From JAVBQG01 sp031549185 (GTDB taxonomy: Bacteria; Synergistota; Synergistia; Synergistales; Synergistaceae), in assembly GCA_031549185.1 (NCBI GenBank), contig JAVBQG010000006.1, positions 1-64,000 of the forward strand: 64,000 nt of DNA. Direction: 5' to 3'. The position numbers and the translations under genes were made by a program. Every line of letters begins with the position of its first letter. The first letter of the stretch is position 1. Below, one piece after another: positions 7,369 to 15,690 of this stretch. The notes under the pieces were generated by a model. The model made no database searches, was not told where the DNA came from, and saw only the letters and a list, made by a program, of their open reading frames with translations.

Positions 7369-7445
7369 GTAGGGGCGCACAGTGTGCGCCCGCCAAGAAG
7401 CACGATCCCTTCAGGGTAAAACGGGCGAACACTGTTCACCCCTAC
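7369..7445. repeat. inverted-repeat element of the GTAGGGG family
   Basis: The element begins GTAGGGGCGCACAGTGT and ends in the inverted equivalent ACTGTTCACCCCTAC. The two 24-base arms differ at only a few positions, each arm is itself palindromic, and about 29 bases separate them. No coding capacity. Similar elements with GTAGGG ends are at 16795-16842 and 57949-58025. Confidence 0.7.
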
Positions 7446-7460
7446 AATAATAACTGTCGC

Positions 7461-7480
7461 ATTGATTTAGAATCAGAATT
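7461..7480 (+). repeat. TTGATTTAGAAT-type short repeat
   Basis: ATTGATTTAGAATCAGAATT. Near-identical sequences occur at 53851-53870 and within the palindrome at 53765-53816. It abuts the 3' end of the LysR gene. Confidence 0.45.
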
Positions 7481-8354
7481 ACTGGACAGGCTTGCGCTCA
7501 TACATACTGAGGACGCAGCGTACAAAAGCTTTGACGGCGGATAGTTCCATGTTTTCTTTTCGATAGATCAACGAGGTGTCCCATGTGACGGGGACACCCT
7601 CCGAGTTGCAGATGACGGTTTTACACAGCAACCCGTCGTCCTCATGCGAGATACTTGGAGCGATTGTAAAGCCAAGACCGTGCAGCACCAATTTCTTTGC
7701 AATGTCCGTGTTGTTGACGGTGATGAACTGATTCTGTGGTTTGTCGAAGCACTCATTCCACCACTTATTGATAATCGCCTTAAGATTTGATTCGAAGATT
7801 CCAGCGATATATGGCATTTCCGGCAAGTTTTTCATCTCATAACGTCGGTTGGAGATCACACAGATATTGTCATGCAGGATCGTCCGTTGTTCGTACGGAA
7901 AATGAAAGTTGCCGCGTATAATGGCGACATGCAGCTCATTCTGAATCATCGTCTGCAACAGGTTTCTACTGTGATCAATTGTGATGAAATAGTTGACGCT
8001 GGGATAGAAATCGCAGAATTTTTTCAAGATGACCGGCAACTCGTACATCGCGAAGGTTCGCGTTACCCCGAGCCGCAACATACCCTGCACGTTATCGCCA
8101 GTGTTTTTCAGCACATCCTTCAGCGCTTGCAATTTGAAGAGCATTTCCTTCGCGTACACCGCGACACATTCACCTTTTTCTGTAAATTTGACTCCTTGCC
8201 TGCCACGCTGAACCAGCTCGACACCTAGCTCTTCTTCGATCTGCCTGATGCGATAGGACAGAGCCGGTTGCGAGATAAACAGTGTGTCTGCTGTTTTGGT
8301 GATGCTCTTCTCGTTGTGCAGGGTACTGATGGTCAGCCAGTCTTTATAATCCAT
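7479..8354 (-). CDS. LysR-family transcriptional regulator
   Basis: A 291-residue regulator. Residues 1-60 form the winged helix-turn-helix: Thr-Leu-His-Asn-Glu-Lys-Ser-Ile-Thr-Lys-Thr-Ala-Asp-Thr-Leu-Phe-Ile-Ser-Gln-Pro-Ala-Leu-Ser is the recognition-helix region, followed by the Ile-Glu-Glu-Glu-Leu-Gly-Val-Glu-Leu segment. Residues 90-290 are the periplasmic-binding-like effector domain. It is the last gene of a co-directional series with an enolase-superfamily enzyme, tctA, tctB, tctC and a second enolase-superfamily enzyme, so it probably senses the carboxylate imported or processed by that set. The 93 bases before it contain an imperfect GGGCTCC/GGAGCCC dyad. Effector unknown. Confidence 0.9.
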   Translation of the reverse strand: MDYKDWLTISTLHNEKSITKTADTLFISQPALSYRIRQIEEELGVELVQRGRQGVKFTEKGECVAVYAKEMLFKLQALKDVLKNTGDNVQGMLRLGVTRTFAMYELPVILKKFCDFYPSVNYFITIDHSRNLLQTMIQNELHVAIIRGNFHFPYEQRTILHDNICVISNRRYEMKNLPEMPYIAGIFESNLKAIINKWWNECFDKPQNQFITVNNTDIAKKLVLHGLGFTIAPSISHEDDGLLCKTVICNSEGVPVTWDTSLIYRKENMELSAVKAFVRCVLSMYERKPVQ

Positions 8355-8447
8355 ACGGGGCTCCTCCGTTCCATCATCTCAATGATTATAGCATCGGAGC
8401 CCACTTCTCGGCTTGACCCTTGATTTCTGCAGCCTGCGTTACAACCT

Positions 8448-9593
8448 CTATTCGTGAAATATCCCGGTCAACCGCTCCTGATAATCCTTTGGAACAGCCC
8501 TGGCGAGAAGTTCTCTGTCCAGCGCCACACCATTTCCGGGAGCGCCGGGCAGCTCGATAAACCCATCGACCGGAATAAGGCTGTCCTTGACGATGTCATG
8601 CGTGAGTCGGCTGGTACCACCGTGAAAGTCCCCCGGCGTAAGGTTGGCAATTGTGGAGTAGAGTTGTGCCGAAGCGGCGATTCCTACGCTGGTGGACAAA
8701 TGAGTTCCTGGGTAGAGCTTGATCCCTGCAGCGACGGCAATATCCGCAATCGTTTTCGAAGCTTTGATTCCTCCATGTTTCGAGAGTTTCATCAACACCG
8801 CGTCCGCTGCCTGCGCCTCGAGAACGCGTAACATGGTCCTCGGTGTTGTGACACTCTCGTCGGCCATCAAGGGGGTTTCCAGTTTTGCACGCAGCTTTGC
8901 CATTCCGGTCAAATCCCAGCCCGGCACAGGCTGCTCAAAGAGCCAGACGTCGTACCGCTCCATCCGCCGCAATGTTCGAAGGGCGGTGTCGTAATCATAT
9001 TTTCCGTTGGCGTCAACATGGATCGGAAATCCATCGCCCAACGCCTCCCTTGCTGCGGCGACGCTATCAACGTCCCCCGAAGGGTTCTTACTTCCTATCT
9101 TCACCTTTACCCATTTGAAACCGGCCTGCTGCGCCCACCGGGCCTCGTCAAAAACCTCGCGCGGGCTCTTCTTAAAGCCGATGCTCCAGCTCAAGGCAAA
9201 ACGCTTACTCAAAGCGCCACCCAGAAGGCTCGCCACAGGCGTCTGGAGACACTTTCCGAGCAGATCGTACATGGCGTCGATCACCGCTGCTTTTGTGTAG
9301 GGAACCATGCCGATTCTCCGCTCGATCATGCTCTCAAGAAGCGCGATCTGGTCGGCTTCCATACCCCGCGCGATCTCACCAATCTCTTCGTTCACCAGTT
9401 TGACGATGATCGACTGGTTCTCTTCACATCCCTCCCGCATCGGTATCGGAGCGCTTTCCCCGACACCAATCTCGCCGGAACTGTCCCTGATGATAACCAG
9501 TACGTTCTTGCGAACGCTGATCTTTCCATAGGCCAGTTCCCGCTCGACCTTCTCGCTGATATCAATCGGAATCGCTATAATTTTTTCAATCAT
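8448..9593 (-). CDS. enolase-superfamily enzyme, muconate-lactonizing subgroup
   Basis: A 381-residue two-domain protein. The barrel carries all expected catalytic residues of the MLE subgroup: Lys-Val-Lys at 163-165, metal ligands Asp194 (in Val-Asp-Ala-Asn), Glu220 (Phe-Glu-Gln-Pro) and Asp245 (Ala-Asp-Glu-Ser), and Lys269 (Met-Lys-Leu-Ser-Lys). Known activities of this subgroup are muconate cycloisomerisation, o-succinylbenzoate synthesis, dipeptide epimerisation and N-acylamino-acid racemisation. The sequence does not decide between them, but the adjacent TTT transporter points to a carboxylate catabolic role. It overlaps the 3' end of tctA by eight bases, implying translational coupling. 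Confidence 0.85.
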   Translation of the reverse strand: MIEKIIAIPIDISEKVERELAYGKISVRKNVLVIIRDSSGEIGVGESAPIPMREGCEENQSIIVKLVNEEIGEIARGMEADQIALLESMIERRIGMVPYTKAAVIDAMYDLLGKCLQTPVASLLGGALSKRFALSWSIGFKKSPREVFDEARWAQQAGFKWVKVKIGSKNPSGDVDSVAAAREALGDGFPIHVDANGKYDYDTALRTLRRMERYDVWLFEQPVPGWDLTGMAKLRAKLETPLMADESVTTPRTMLRVLEAQAADAVLMKLSKHGGIKASKTIADIAVAAGIKLYPGTHLSTSVGIAASAQLYSTIANLTPGDFHGGTSRLTHDIVKDSLIPVDGFIELPGAPGNGVALDRELLARAVPKDYQERLTGIFHE

Positions 9594-11103
9594 GCTTTTT
9601 TCTCTCCCCTGTTGTCATTTCAGCACGAATATTCCGAATGGCTTTCAAACAGACCGGAGCCAGTGTAATGACCATCAGGCCGATAAAGATCGGGCGAGTC
9701 AGGAGAAAACCGAACAAATCCCCCTTCGCAACGAGCAACATGCGGTTCATGTTGGCCTCGGCCATCGGCCCCAGGATAAAGCCCAAGATCGTAGGAGCAA
9801 GAGGGAAATCAGTTCGTTCCATTAGATAGCCGACGACGCTGAGACCGATCGCCATCCATGCGCCGAACATATTCCCTTGAATGACATAGGTTGCAAACAG
9901 CCCGATCACGATAATTAACGGCGGCCATATCATTGGCGGCAGCGAGAGCACCTTCAGAAAATATTTCATAGCAAATATGGCAAGCACCGCAAAGAAGAAA
10001 TTACCCGCGAGAAAACCCAGCATGACAGTCAAAACCAGCTCTCCCTGTTCCACGAACAGGCGGTGTCCCGGCCGCAAACCCATCATGATCATACCGGCAA
10101 GGATAATTGCAGCCGAGCCGCTACCCGGGATACCAAAGGTCAAAGTCGGAATCAAGGCGCCGCCCGCAACTGCATTGTTGGTCACTTCGCTGCCAAGTAT
10201 ACCCTCAAGGGAACCGTTGCCAAATTGTTCAGGGTGCTTTGACATCCTTCGGGCTTGTGTGTACCCCAGCCAGCCACCGACCGTCGCCCCGGCCGCCGGA
10301 ATAATTCCCACGATAACCCCGATGACGCACAATACGAACAGCAATGGTTTGAAATTCATAATCTTCTTCCACGTGGCGCGCCAAGGGATTTTAACCATCT
10401 CGGCAGTGTACTGCTGGAAGACCTCCGTGCCCCCCGCGAGAAAGTAACTCTGCGTAAGCGCAAAAAAACCGATGATGACCCACGGAAACTCGATCCCGGT
10501 CAAAAGATAGGGGCTCTTCCACGTAAAACGAGCGAAACCGACGACCGGATCCAGCCCAACGGTACCCAGCAATAGACCAATCCAGCCGGCGATCAAACCC
10601 TTAACAATAGATTTTTTCGCCAAAGCAGCGATGATCGTCAGCCCGAACAAAGCAAGCCCGAAATATTCCGCTGGGCCGAATAGCAGAGACCATCGCGCGA
10701 CGACGGGGGCCAAGAAAAGCAGAACGAGAGCACCAAAAACACCGCCTATCAGGGAACCGAGAGTGGCGCCCGCCAGAGCTTCGCCGGCCCGTCCTTGTTG
10801 TGCCATCGGATAGCCCTCGAGCCTTGTGACGACAGCAGTGGCAGTCCCGGGAATACCGATGAGAATGGCGGAGATCGCCCCTGCATAGGTGCCAGCTGCA
10901 TAGATGGTTCCCATCATAACGACGCCTGAAACGGGAGGCATAAATACCAGAAGCGGTAGAATCACCGCAATCGCGATCGAATCGGTGAGCCCAGGGATGA
11001 TTCCTGCGATCATGCCGATAACGGAGCCAAAGAAGATTGCCAAGAGGACCGGCGGGCTCATCAGTTGCATAAGTGCCGGCACCAGGTGGTCGAACAGTTC
11101 CAT
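9586..11103 (-). CDS. tctA: tripartite tricarboxylate transporter, large permease TctA
   Basis: A 505-residue membrane protein with about 12 hydrophobic segments and the TctA signatures: Gly-Ile-Ile-Pro-Gly-Leu-Thr near residue 35, the Ile-Gly-Ile-Pro-Gly-Thr-Ala-Thr-Ala motif near 82-90, and Gly-Ile-Pro-Gly-Ser-Gly-Ser-Ala-Ala near 325. It forms the secondary transporter with TctB and takes substrate from TctC. The start codon is 15 bases downstream of tctB. Substrates of this family are diverse di- and tricarboxylates and related acids. Confidence 0.92.
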   Translation of the reverse strand: MELFDHLVPALMQLMSPPVLLAIFFGSVIGMIAGIIPGLTDSIAIAVILPLLVFMPPVSGVVMMGTIYAAGTYAGAISAILIGIPGTATAVVTRLEGYPMAQQGRAGEALAGATLGSLIGGVFGALVLLFLAPVVARWSLLFGPAEYFGLALFGLTIIAALAKKSIVKGLIAGWIGLLLGTVGLDPVVGFARFTWKSPYLLTGIEFPWVIIGFFALTQSYFLAGGTEVFQQYTAEMVKIPWRATWKKIMNFKPLLFVLCVIGVIVGIIPAAGATVGGWLGYTQARRMSKHPEQFGNGSLEGILGSEVTNNAVAGGALIPTLTFGIPGSGSAAIILAGMIMMGLRPGHRLFVEQGELVLTVMLGFLAGNFFFAVLAIFAMKYFLKVLSLPPMIWPPLIIVIGLFATYVIQGNMFGAWMAIGLSVVGYLMERTDFPLAPTILGFILGPMAEANMNRMLLVAKGDLFGFLLTRPIFIGLMVITLAPVCLKAIRNIRAEMTTGERKKHD

Positions 11104-11118
11104 TCGCCCGTCACCCCC

Positions 11119-11565
11119 TCACCAAAGTCCGAACACACCCGAAGGCATCGTGATATAAAGCATCCGTGTAAGCACGATACGGAATATGACCAGACATATG
11201 ACGACAAGCGCGAATATGCGGGGTTTGAAGCCGATATCCCGTTTCACGTAATAGCAGATATACAACGACGACGATACGACCCACCCAATCAGAGGGATAA
11301 GAGCCGCGTAGACCACCACAAAAACAATGAACGAAACCAGGCGCTTCAGGACAGAAAGGTCTGGAAGGGCACTCTCTGTCCCCGAATCTTTTTTAAAAAT
11401 GCTCTGAAGCAAAAGGATCACCGAAAAAACTGAGATAGTCCCCAGTATAAACTTCGGATACAGTGCTGACTTTGCCGGCCATGTCCTCATCATCGCCCAA
11501 AGGCCAAACGAACCGCTAAGCAGAATCACGCTGGCAAGCATATCCTGTCTTTTTTCGTTAATCAT
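11119..11565 (-). CDS. tctB: tripartite tricarboxylate transporter, small permease TctB
   Basis: A 148-residue protein with four predicted hydrophobic helices (about residues 10-28, 33-55, 78-100 and 120-140), the expected size for TctB, and located between tctC and tctA. The sequence is poorly conserved in this family, so the call rests on size, topology and position. Confidence 0.85.
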   Translation of the reverse strand: MINEKRQDMLASVILLSGSFGLWAMMRTWPAKSALYPKFILGTISVFSVILLLQSIFKKDSGTESALPDLSVLKRLVSFIVFVVVYAALIPLIGWVVSSSLYICYYVKRDIGFKPRIFALVVICLVIFRIVLTRMLYITMPSGVFGLW

Positions 11566-11629
11566 TGACCCCTACTCCTTTTTCAGCGAATACACCACCA
11601 TCCATAACGCTGCTTCTCTTAAATTACAA

Positions 11630-11709
11630 CCATCGTGCAAGATCGCTCCCGGCGTCCTCCTCGAAGCAGGCGGACTCACCCAGTTCTCCCAAGCGATCTT
11701 GCGCGATGG
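11630..11709. promoter_or_regulatory. intercistronic stem-loop between tctC and tctB
   Basis: CCATCGTGCAAGATCGCT (11630-11647) pairs with AGCGATCTTGCGCGATGG (11692-11709); 17 of 18 positions match and the loop is 44 bases. There is no T-run after it on the minus strand, so it is more likely an mRNA stabiliser or processing signal that lets tctC be made in excess over the permeases than a full terminator. Confidence 0.6.
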
Positions 11710-11724
11710 CGTTAATGCAATCGT

Positions 11725-12690
11725 TTAATTGGTGAAAATTCTGTCCTTCTGTTCATTGATTTTTTTATACAAGAACGTCTGCTGTTTAAGAATCTCACTC
11801 ATAGTCAGGGCACCATATTTGAAACCCGTCTTGCTAAACTGTTCTTTTTTAATGCTATCCTGCTTGGCGATTTTATCGTATACGCTGCTCAATTTCTTGA
11901 TGATCTGTGGATCGGTATCCGAGCGAACTGCAAATCCCCTAATCGAGCCGTACACGATAGATGTACCCGTAACCTCTTTAATCGTCGGGACATCCGGCAT
12001 CTCCTCGATCCTGGCGTCGCTGGCGAGGGCTAGGACTCTCAATTCCTTGGGGTGTAGATCGTACCACCCACCTGACCGCACTCCGAAATCAACGTGCCCA
12101 CCGAGGATGGCCGCGGTCAATTCGTTCCCGTCGTCGTGAGGCACGAGCGTCCACTCTATTCCCAGCAAGTCCTGTAACAGAACCGCAGCAAAGGATGTCG
12201 TGGTGCCCATTCCCACCACCCCGCACGTAAGGGGTTGTTTGGCCTCTTTCGAGGCTTTGACGAGGTTCGCGAACGACTTAATCTTCGAGTTGGCGCCTAC
12301 TGCAACCGCAGCAGGATCGACGTTCGAGGCCCCGATTGGAGTCAGTTTATCGACAGGAAAACCGAGGTTACCCTGCATGGACGTCATATATTCACCCGGG
12401 GGGCTCCAACTGACCAACGTATAGCCGTCAGCAGGCAGGCTGTAGGCCTTGTTCAGTCCGATAACACCGCCGCCGCCATCAATATTTTCGACGATGACAG
12501 GTTGTCCCAGTTCTTTTGCCAAGAGGGGCGCAAACATCCTCGCCAAGAGGTCGAGTCCTCCCCCGGGTCCGCGCGGTACAATGATGGTGATTGGTTTATT
12601 TGGAAATTTGCTTGCATCGGCGGCAATTGCCATACCATGCACTGCGAACAGCAAACAGATTGCTACCAACAATAGACTGATGCGTTTCAT
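11725..12690 (-). CDS. tctC: tripartite tricarboxylate transporter substrate-binding protein TctC
   Basis: A 321-residue protein with a cleavable signal peptide of about 23 residues (Lys-Arg-Ile then a Leu/Ala-rich core ending Ala-Ile-Ala-Ala). The mature part carries the Bug/TctC hallmark Phe-Pro-Asn-Lys-Pro-Ile-Thr-Ile-Ile-Val-Pro, then Gly-Pro-Gly-Gly-Gly-Leu-Asp and Val-Glu-Asn-Ile-Asp-Gly-Gly-Gly-Gly-Val-Ile-Gly. It binds the substrate in the periplasm and hands it to TctAB. It lies between two enolase-superfamily genes in one operon, suggesting the substrate is a hydroxy- or sugar-acid, but the ligand cannot be read from the sequence. Confidence 0.92.
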   Translation of the reverse strand: MKRISLLLVAICLLFAVHGMAIAADASKFPNKPITIIVPRGPGGGLDLLARMFAPLLAKELGQPVIVENIDGGGGVIGLNKAYSLPADGYTLVSWSPPGEYMTSMQGNLGFPVDKLTPIGASNVDPAAVAVGANSKIKSFANLVKASKEAKQPLTCGVVGMGTTTSFAAVLLQDLLGIEWTLVPHDDGNELTAAILGGHVDFGVRSGGWYDLHPKELRVLALASDARIEEMPDVPTIKEVTGTSIVYGSIRGFAVRSDTDPQIIKKLSSVYDKIAKQDSIKKEQFSKTGFKYGALTMSEILKQQTFLYKKINEQKDRIFTN

Positions 12691-12777
12691 CGCACAACCT
12701 CCTCTTCATAATCCCAATCACAGGAATTATACTCTTTCAGCCAGTCTGGGAACGGCCTTCAACCGTAAGAATCGTTG

Positions 12778-13938
12778 TCATCCCCTCATGTACCAAGTAT
12801 CGTCACGATATGCAAATTTCTCTAACGCGTCTTCTCTCAAATCACTCCCTATACCCGGCTTCTCGGGCAGATAAGCACATCCGTCTTTTACGACGGGGGG
12901 ATCGGTTAGTACCTCGGCAAGGGGCCACACAGGATCCCACTCCATATACATATCCTCGGTTATGTGGATCGGGGATGACGCAAAGACATGCAGGTTGGAA
13001 AGAGTGTTGAAGCCTCCGTCGCAGTGCGGCGAATATTTCTTGTTCCAAGCGCTCACAACCGCAACCATCTTCTTAATCTCGGAGATTCCGCCGCCTTTAG
13101 CCGTGTTCGCCATCACAACATCAACACCGCCGTTTTCCATGATATTCTGCATGACAAAGCGGGAGTATGTCCCTCCACCCGTCGCGATTGGCATCGGGGC
13201 GTTGCGGGACAGCTTGATCATGTCCTGTGGTTGAAGGTATGTAGAGAAGGTAAAGGGATCCTCTAACCAGAACAAATTGTATTCGTTCAAGACCCTCGCC
13301 ATTTTCATGGCTGTTTTATAATCCTTGTATTCGTCATTGACATCCACCAGAATCTGAAGGTCGTCTCCAAAGTGCTCTCTCAACGCCTTTACACTCTCCA
13401 CATCCCCCCGGTCCGGTAACGCGCGGCCACCGCGGAGCTTGAGAGCCTTGAAACCCGCCTTGACATATTTTTCCGCTTCTCGAATCAAATCGTCGAGATT
13501 GTTCAAATCACGCCAACCCAGCGCGTGCCCTCCTACATAGAGCCTGGCCTTTTCCATGGTCTTTCCGCCGAGCAGCTTGTAGACAGGCAGGTTCGTCGCC
13601 TTTCCAACGATGTCCCAGCACGCGATGTCCACGCCGGAGATCGCGGCGATCCCCGTCGGCCCCATCTGACGCACACGCCCGAACAACGTCTCCCAGATAT
13701 ATTCAGTATTGAAAGGATCCTGACCGAGGATCATCTTCTCCAGGCCCTTTATCGCAGCCGCTACGGTCATCGGGTTTTTCAGGTGATAGGATTCACCTAT
13801 GCCTGTCAGCCCTTCATCCGTAGTCAACCTGACAATAACTTGGTCCCATCCGTTCCCGCTGATCTCACCCTTTTTCCAAATATGCCCCTCCGGGTGAGGG
13901 ATGCTCAGGCAAAACACTTCCATTTTTGATATTTTCAG
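12778..13938 (-). CDS. enolase-superfamily (mandelate racemase-like) protein with CTG start
   Basis: A mandelate-racemase/muconate-lactonizing fold. The first ATG is at 13923 (381 residues), but it lies 23 bases from the ribosome site. An AGGAGG at 13947-13952 is ideally spaced (8 bases) from an in-frame CTG at 13938, which restores the usual family N-terminus Lys-Ile-Ser-Lys-Met-Glu-Val-Phe (386 residues). ATT at 13941 is also possible. In CTG numbering the barrel shows Lys167-Leu-Arg169, Asp199-Val-Asn, Glu226-Asp-Pro and His305. The third metal-ligand position (Ala-Thr-Gly-Gly-Gly, about residue 255) is Gly instead of Glu. It is probably the first gene of the operon running to the LysR gene. 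Reaction unknown. Confidence 0.8.
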   Translation of the reverse strand: MKISKMEVFCLSIPHPEGHIWKKGEISGNGWDQVIVRLTTDEGLTGIGESYHLKNPMTVAAAIKGLEKMILGQDPFNTEYIWETLFGRVRQMGPTGIAAISGVDIACWDIVGKATNLPVYKLLGGKTMEKARLYVGGHALGWRDLNNLDDLIREAEKYVKAGFKALKLRGGRALPDRGDVESVKALREHFGDDLQILVDVNDEYKDYKTAMKMARVLNEYNLFWLEDPFTFSTYLQPQDMIKLSRNAPMPIATGGGTYSRFVMQNIMENGGVDVVMANTAKGGGISEIKKMVAVVSAWNKKYSPHCDGGFNTLSNLHVFASSPIHITEDMYMEWDPVWPLAEVLTDPPVVKDGCAYLPEKPGIGSDLREDALEKFAYRDDTWYMRG

Positions 13939-14075
13939 AATTGCCCCCTCCTCATCAATACATTTTTCTTTTATGGTGCCAAATCAAGAATGCGTCGCAT
14001 CGAGGTATAAGTAAAATACCGATCGTTTATTCTTTATCATAAAATTTATCTATGTTTAATTGATTCGATTAATGT

Positions 14076-14120
14076 AAAACGGAGGCCGTTGGGGTTCAGA
14101 ATCCCAACGGCCTCCGTTTT
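14076..14120 (-). terminator. strong terminator hairpin after the PAS protein gene
   Basis: A perfect 18-base-pair stem (14076-14093 with 14103-14120, core ACGGAGGCCGTTGGG) with a nine-base loop and T-runs on both sides. It ends transcription of the minus-strand gene that stops at 14141 and separates it from the catabolic operon, whose first gene lies further along the same strand. Confidence 0.9.
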
Positions 14121-14140
14121 CGGTTTTTCACTTTGCTCCC

Positions 14141-15334
14141 CTACGCCGCGTTCTCGCCGGTGTCCTTCATCATCTTGGCGAACGACTCCTCCAGCGAGGC
14201 GGAGAAGATGTTGTAGTCCATCGGGGGAGTTCCATTGAAGAAGAATAGTCCGCCCTTCACCTGCGGGCGAATGGCGTTGCGGATGTCCTCGTCGAAGACA
14301 TCCTGCGGGATCAGCATCAGGCGGCTGAGGAGGGTCTTAGCGCCCGCCTGCGGCGTCTCTGGCAGCAGGATCTGGATCCGCCCCTTCGACATCAGGAAGC
14401 CGCAGTCCATCGAACGCAGCGACGCCTTCACCTTTTGCGCGAATGCGCCAAAGAGCATCTCCCGGTGTTGGTCGGAGAGGCCAGATCTGTCCGCGACGTC
14501 GAAGACGAGCTCGACCAGCAGGCCGGAGAGCCAGCGCCTGTAGCGCTGCGCGCGCGCGACCTCCTCCGGACCCCGGATCTTGCGGTATTCGTCCGTGTAG
14601 AGCCCCGTCGCGGCGTCCTGGATCGACAGGCCGGCTGGTTTTTGTGCGGCGGCGCCCTGCGCCTGCTGTTTCACGGGCTTGCAGTCCTTCGTCGGCAGAA
14701 GGGAGAAGTAGTGCCGCGACCCCTCCTTCGTCTGCTCGATCCACCAGGTGCCGGATTCGAACGCGACCTCCTCCCGGTCCAGAGGCAGAACCTCGCCGAC
14801 GACTTCGCCCTCGATCTCGCCCTGCTCCTTGCCGATCGCCTCGAAAAAGCGGGGCGTCGCACCCAGCACGATGCCCTTCGAGTCGGTGATACAGATCGGC
14901 AGCGACAATTTGGACAGGAGGTTCTCCATCCTCTCCCGCTCGAGCGCGTTCTGCTGTTCCAGACCACCCGTATCCTCACCGACGTCGCGGAGCGTCCGCG
15001 TTCCGCCCGTGGCGTGAAAGAAGACGACGATCATGCCCACCAACAGCAGTACCAGCCCGAGCCACGCGAAGAAGGTCGAACCCATCTGCAGGGACATGGT
15101 CATGAGCAGCACGCCCTGCGCCAGACCGAAGATGCCCGGCAGGAAGCGGCTGTCGCGTCTGGAGATGAAAAAACCCGACGCGGCACAGAGACAGAGATAG
15201 GCGGCGATCACTCCCCCCAGCAAAACGGCGGGAAGCGAGTAGGCCGCTTCGCGATTGTGGAATACCGCGGCAAGCATGAGCAGCAAGAGAGAGCCGACGG
15301 GAGGGAAGTAAAACCACCTGAGCAACCACAACAC
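14141..15334 (-). CDS. membrane PAS protein with a degenerate GGDEF-like domain
   Basis: A 397-residue protein. Residues 1-110 contain about four hydrophobic segments. A short coiled linker (120-140) leads to a PAS domain (about 140-215, with Leu-Pro-Ile-Cys-Ile-Thr-Asp-Ser-Lys-Gly-Ile). After a linker, residues 240-390 resemble a diguanylate cyclase fold: an Asp-Ala-Ala-Thr-Gly-Leu-Tyr-Thr-Asp-Glu-Tyr entry motif and a Leu-Leu-Pro-Glu-Thr-Pro segment. However, no GG[D/E]EF catalytic loop can be found, so it probably does not make c-di-GMP. A membrane-anchored sensor of unknown signal. It is followed by a strong terminator and appears monocistronic. Confidence 0.65.
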   Translation of the reverse strand: MLWLLRWFYFPPVGSLLLLMLAAVFHNREAAYSLPAVLLGGVIAAYLCLCAASGFFISRRDSRFLPGIFGLAQGVLLMTMSLQMGSTFFAWLGLVLLLVGMIVVFFHATGGTRTLRDVGEDTGGLEQQNALERERMENLLSKLSLPICITDSKGIVLGATPRFFEAIGKEQGEIEGEVVGEVLPLDREEVAFESGTWWIEQTKEGSRHYFSLLPTKDCKPVKQQAQGAAAQKPAGLSIQDAATGLYTDEYRKIRGPEEVARAQRYRRWLSGLLVELVFDVADRSGLSDQHREMLFGAFAQKVKASLRSMDCGFLMSKGRIQILLPETPQAGAKTLLSRLMLIPQDVFDEDIRNAIRPQVKGGLFFFNGTPPMDYNIFSASLEESFAKMMKDTGENAA

Positions 15335-15690
15335 CAGCCTTTTTTTCGTTCAATCGGAGCCGTCCTGCGTCCAAAAAACCGCGAAGGAGCGATATTGCGT
15401 GGATTTCATTATACACGATCAGAACAAAATGACGGGTCGCAAAAAAAAATTTATCGCGATCGGTTATAATGTGACGGCAAGCCGCCGCGGACATAAAGGG
15501 ATGGTTGTTTACGCAGGGAGCCGATGACCCGACTCCGTGGAACGAATAGAATATCAATAATCATAAGGAAGCGCTGCTTAAATCGGTCGAACGACAGTCC
15601 TTCGTTGAGGATTGCAGGAGCCGCAAGGACTCGCATCTTTACCCTTTAGGCCCCGATCGATAAATCAGTCTTCATAAGGAGTTTTCGAAC
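15335..15690. other. 356-base intergenic region before ychF
   Basis: No gene is supported. It holds an extended A-run (15441-15449), a TATAAT at 15465-15470 without a clear -35, a GGGAGCCGATGACCCGACTCC dyad near 15517-15537, and at 15570-15665 (minus strand) one copy of the repeat whose frame reads Arg-Gly-Leu-Lys-Gly-Lys-Asp. An AAGGAG ribosome site precedes ychF. Confidence 0.5.

Noticed and set aside
6600..7500. An intact insertion sequence
   Set aside because: Only a C-terminal transposase fragment is present, without terminal repeats or target duplications.
15460..15670. A possible structured small RNA before ychF (TATAAT, short dyads)
   Set aside because: The dyads are short, no -35 or terminator is visible, and no known RNA family could be matched.
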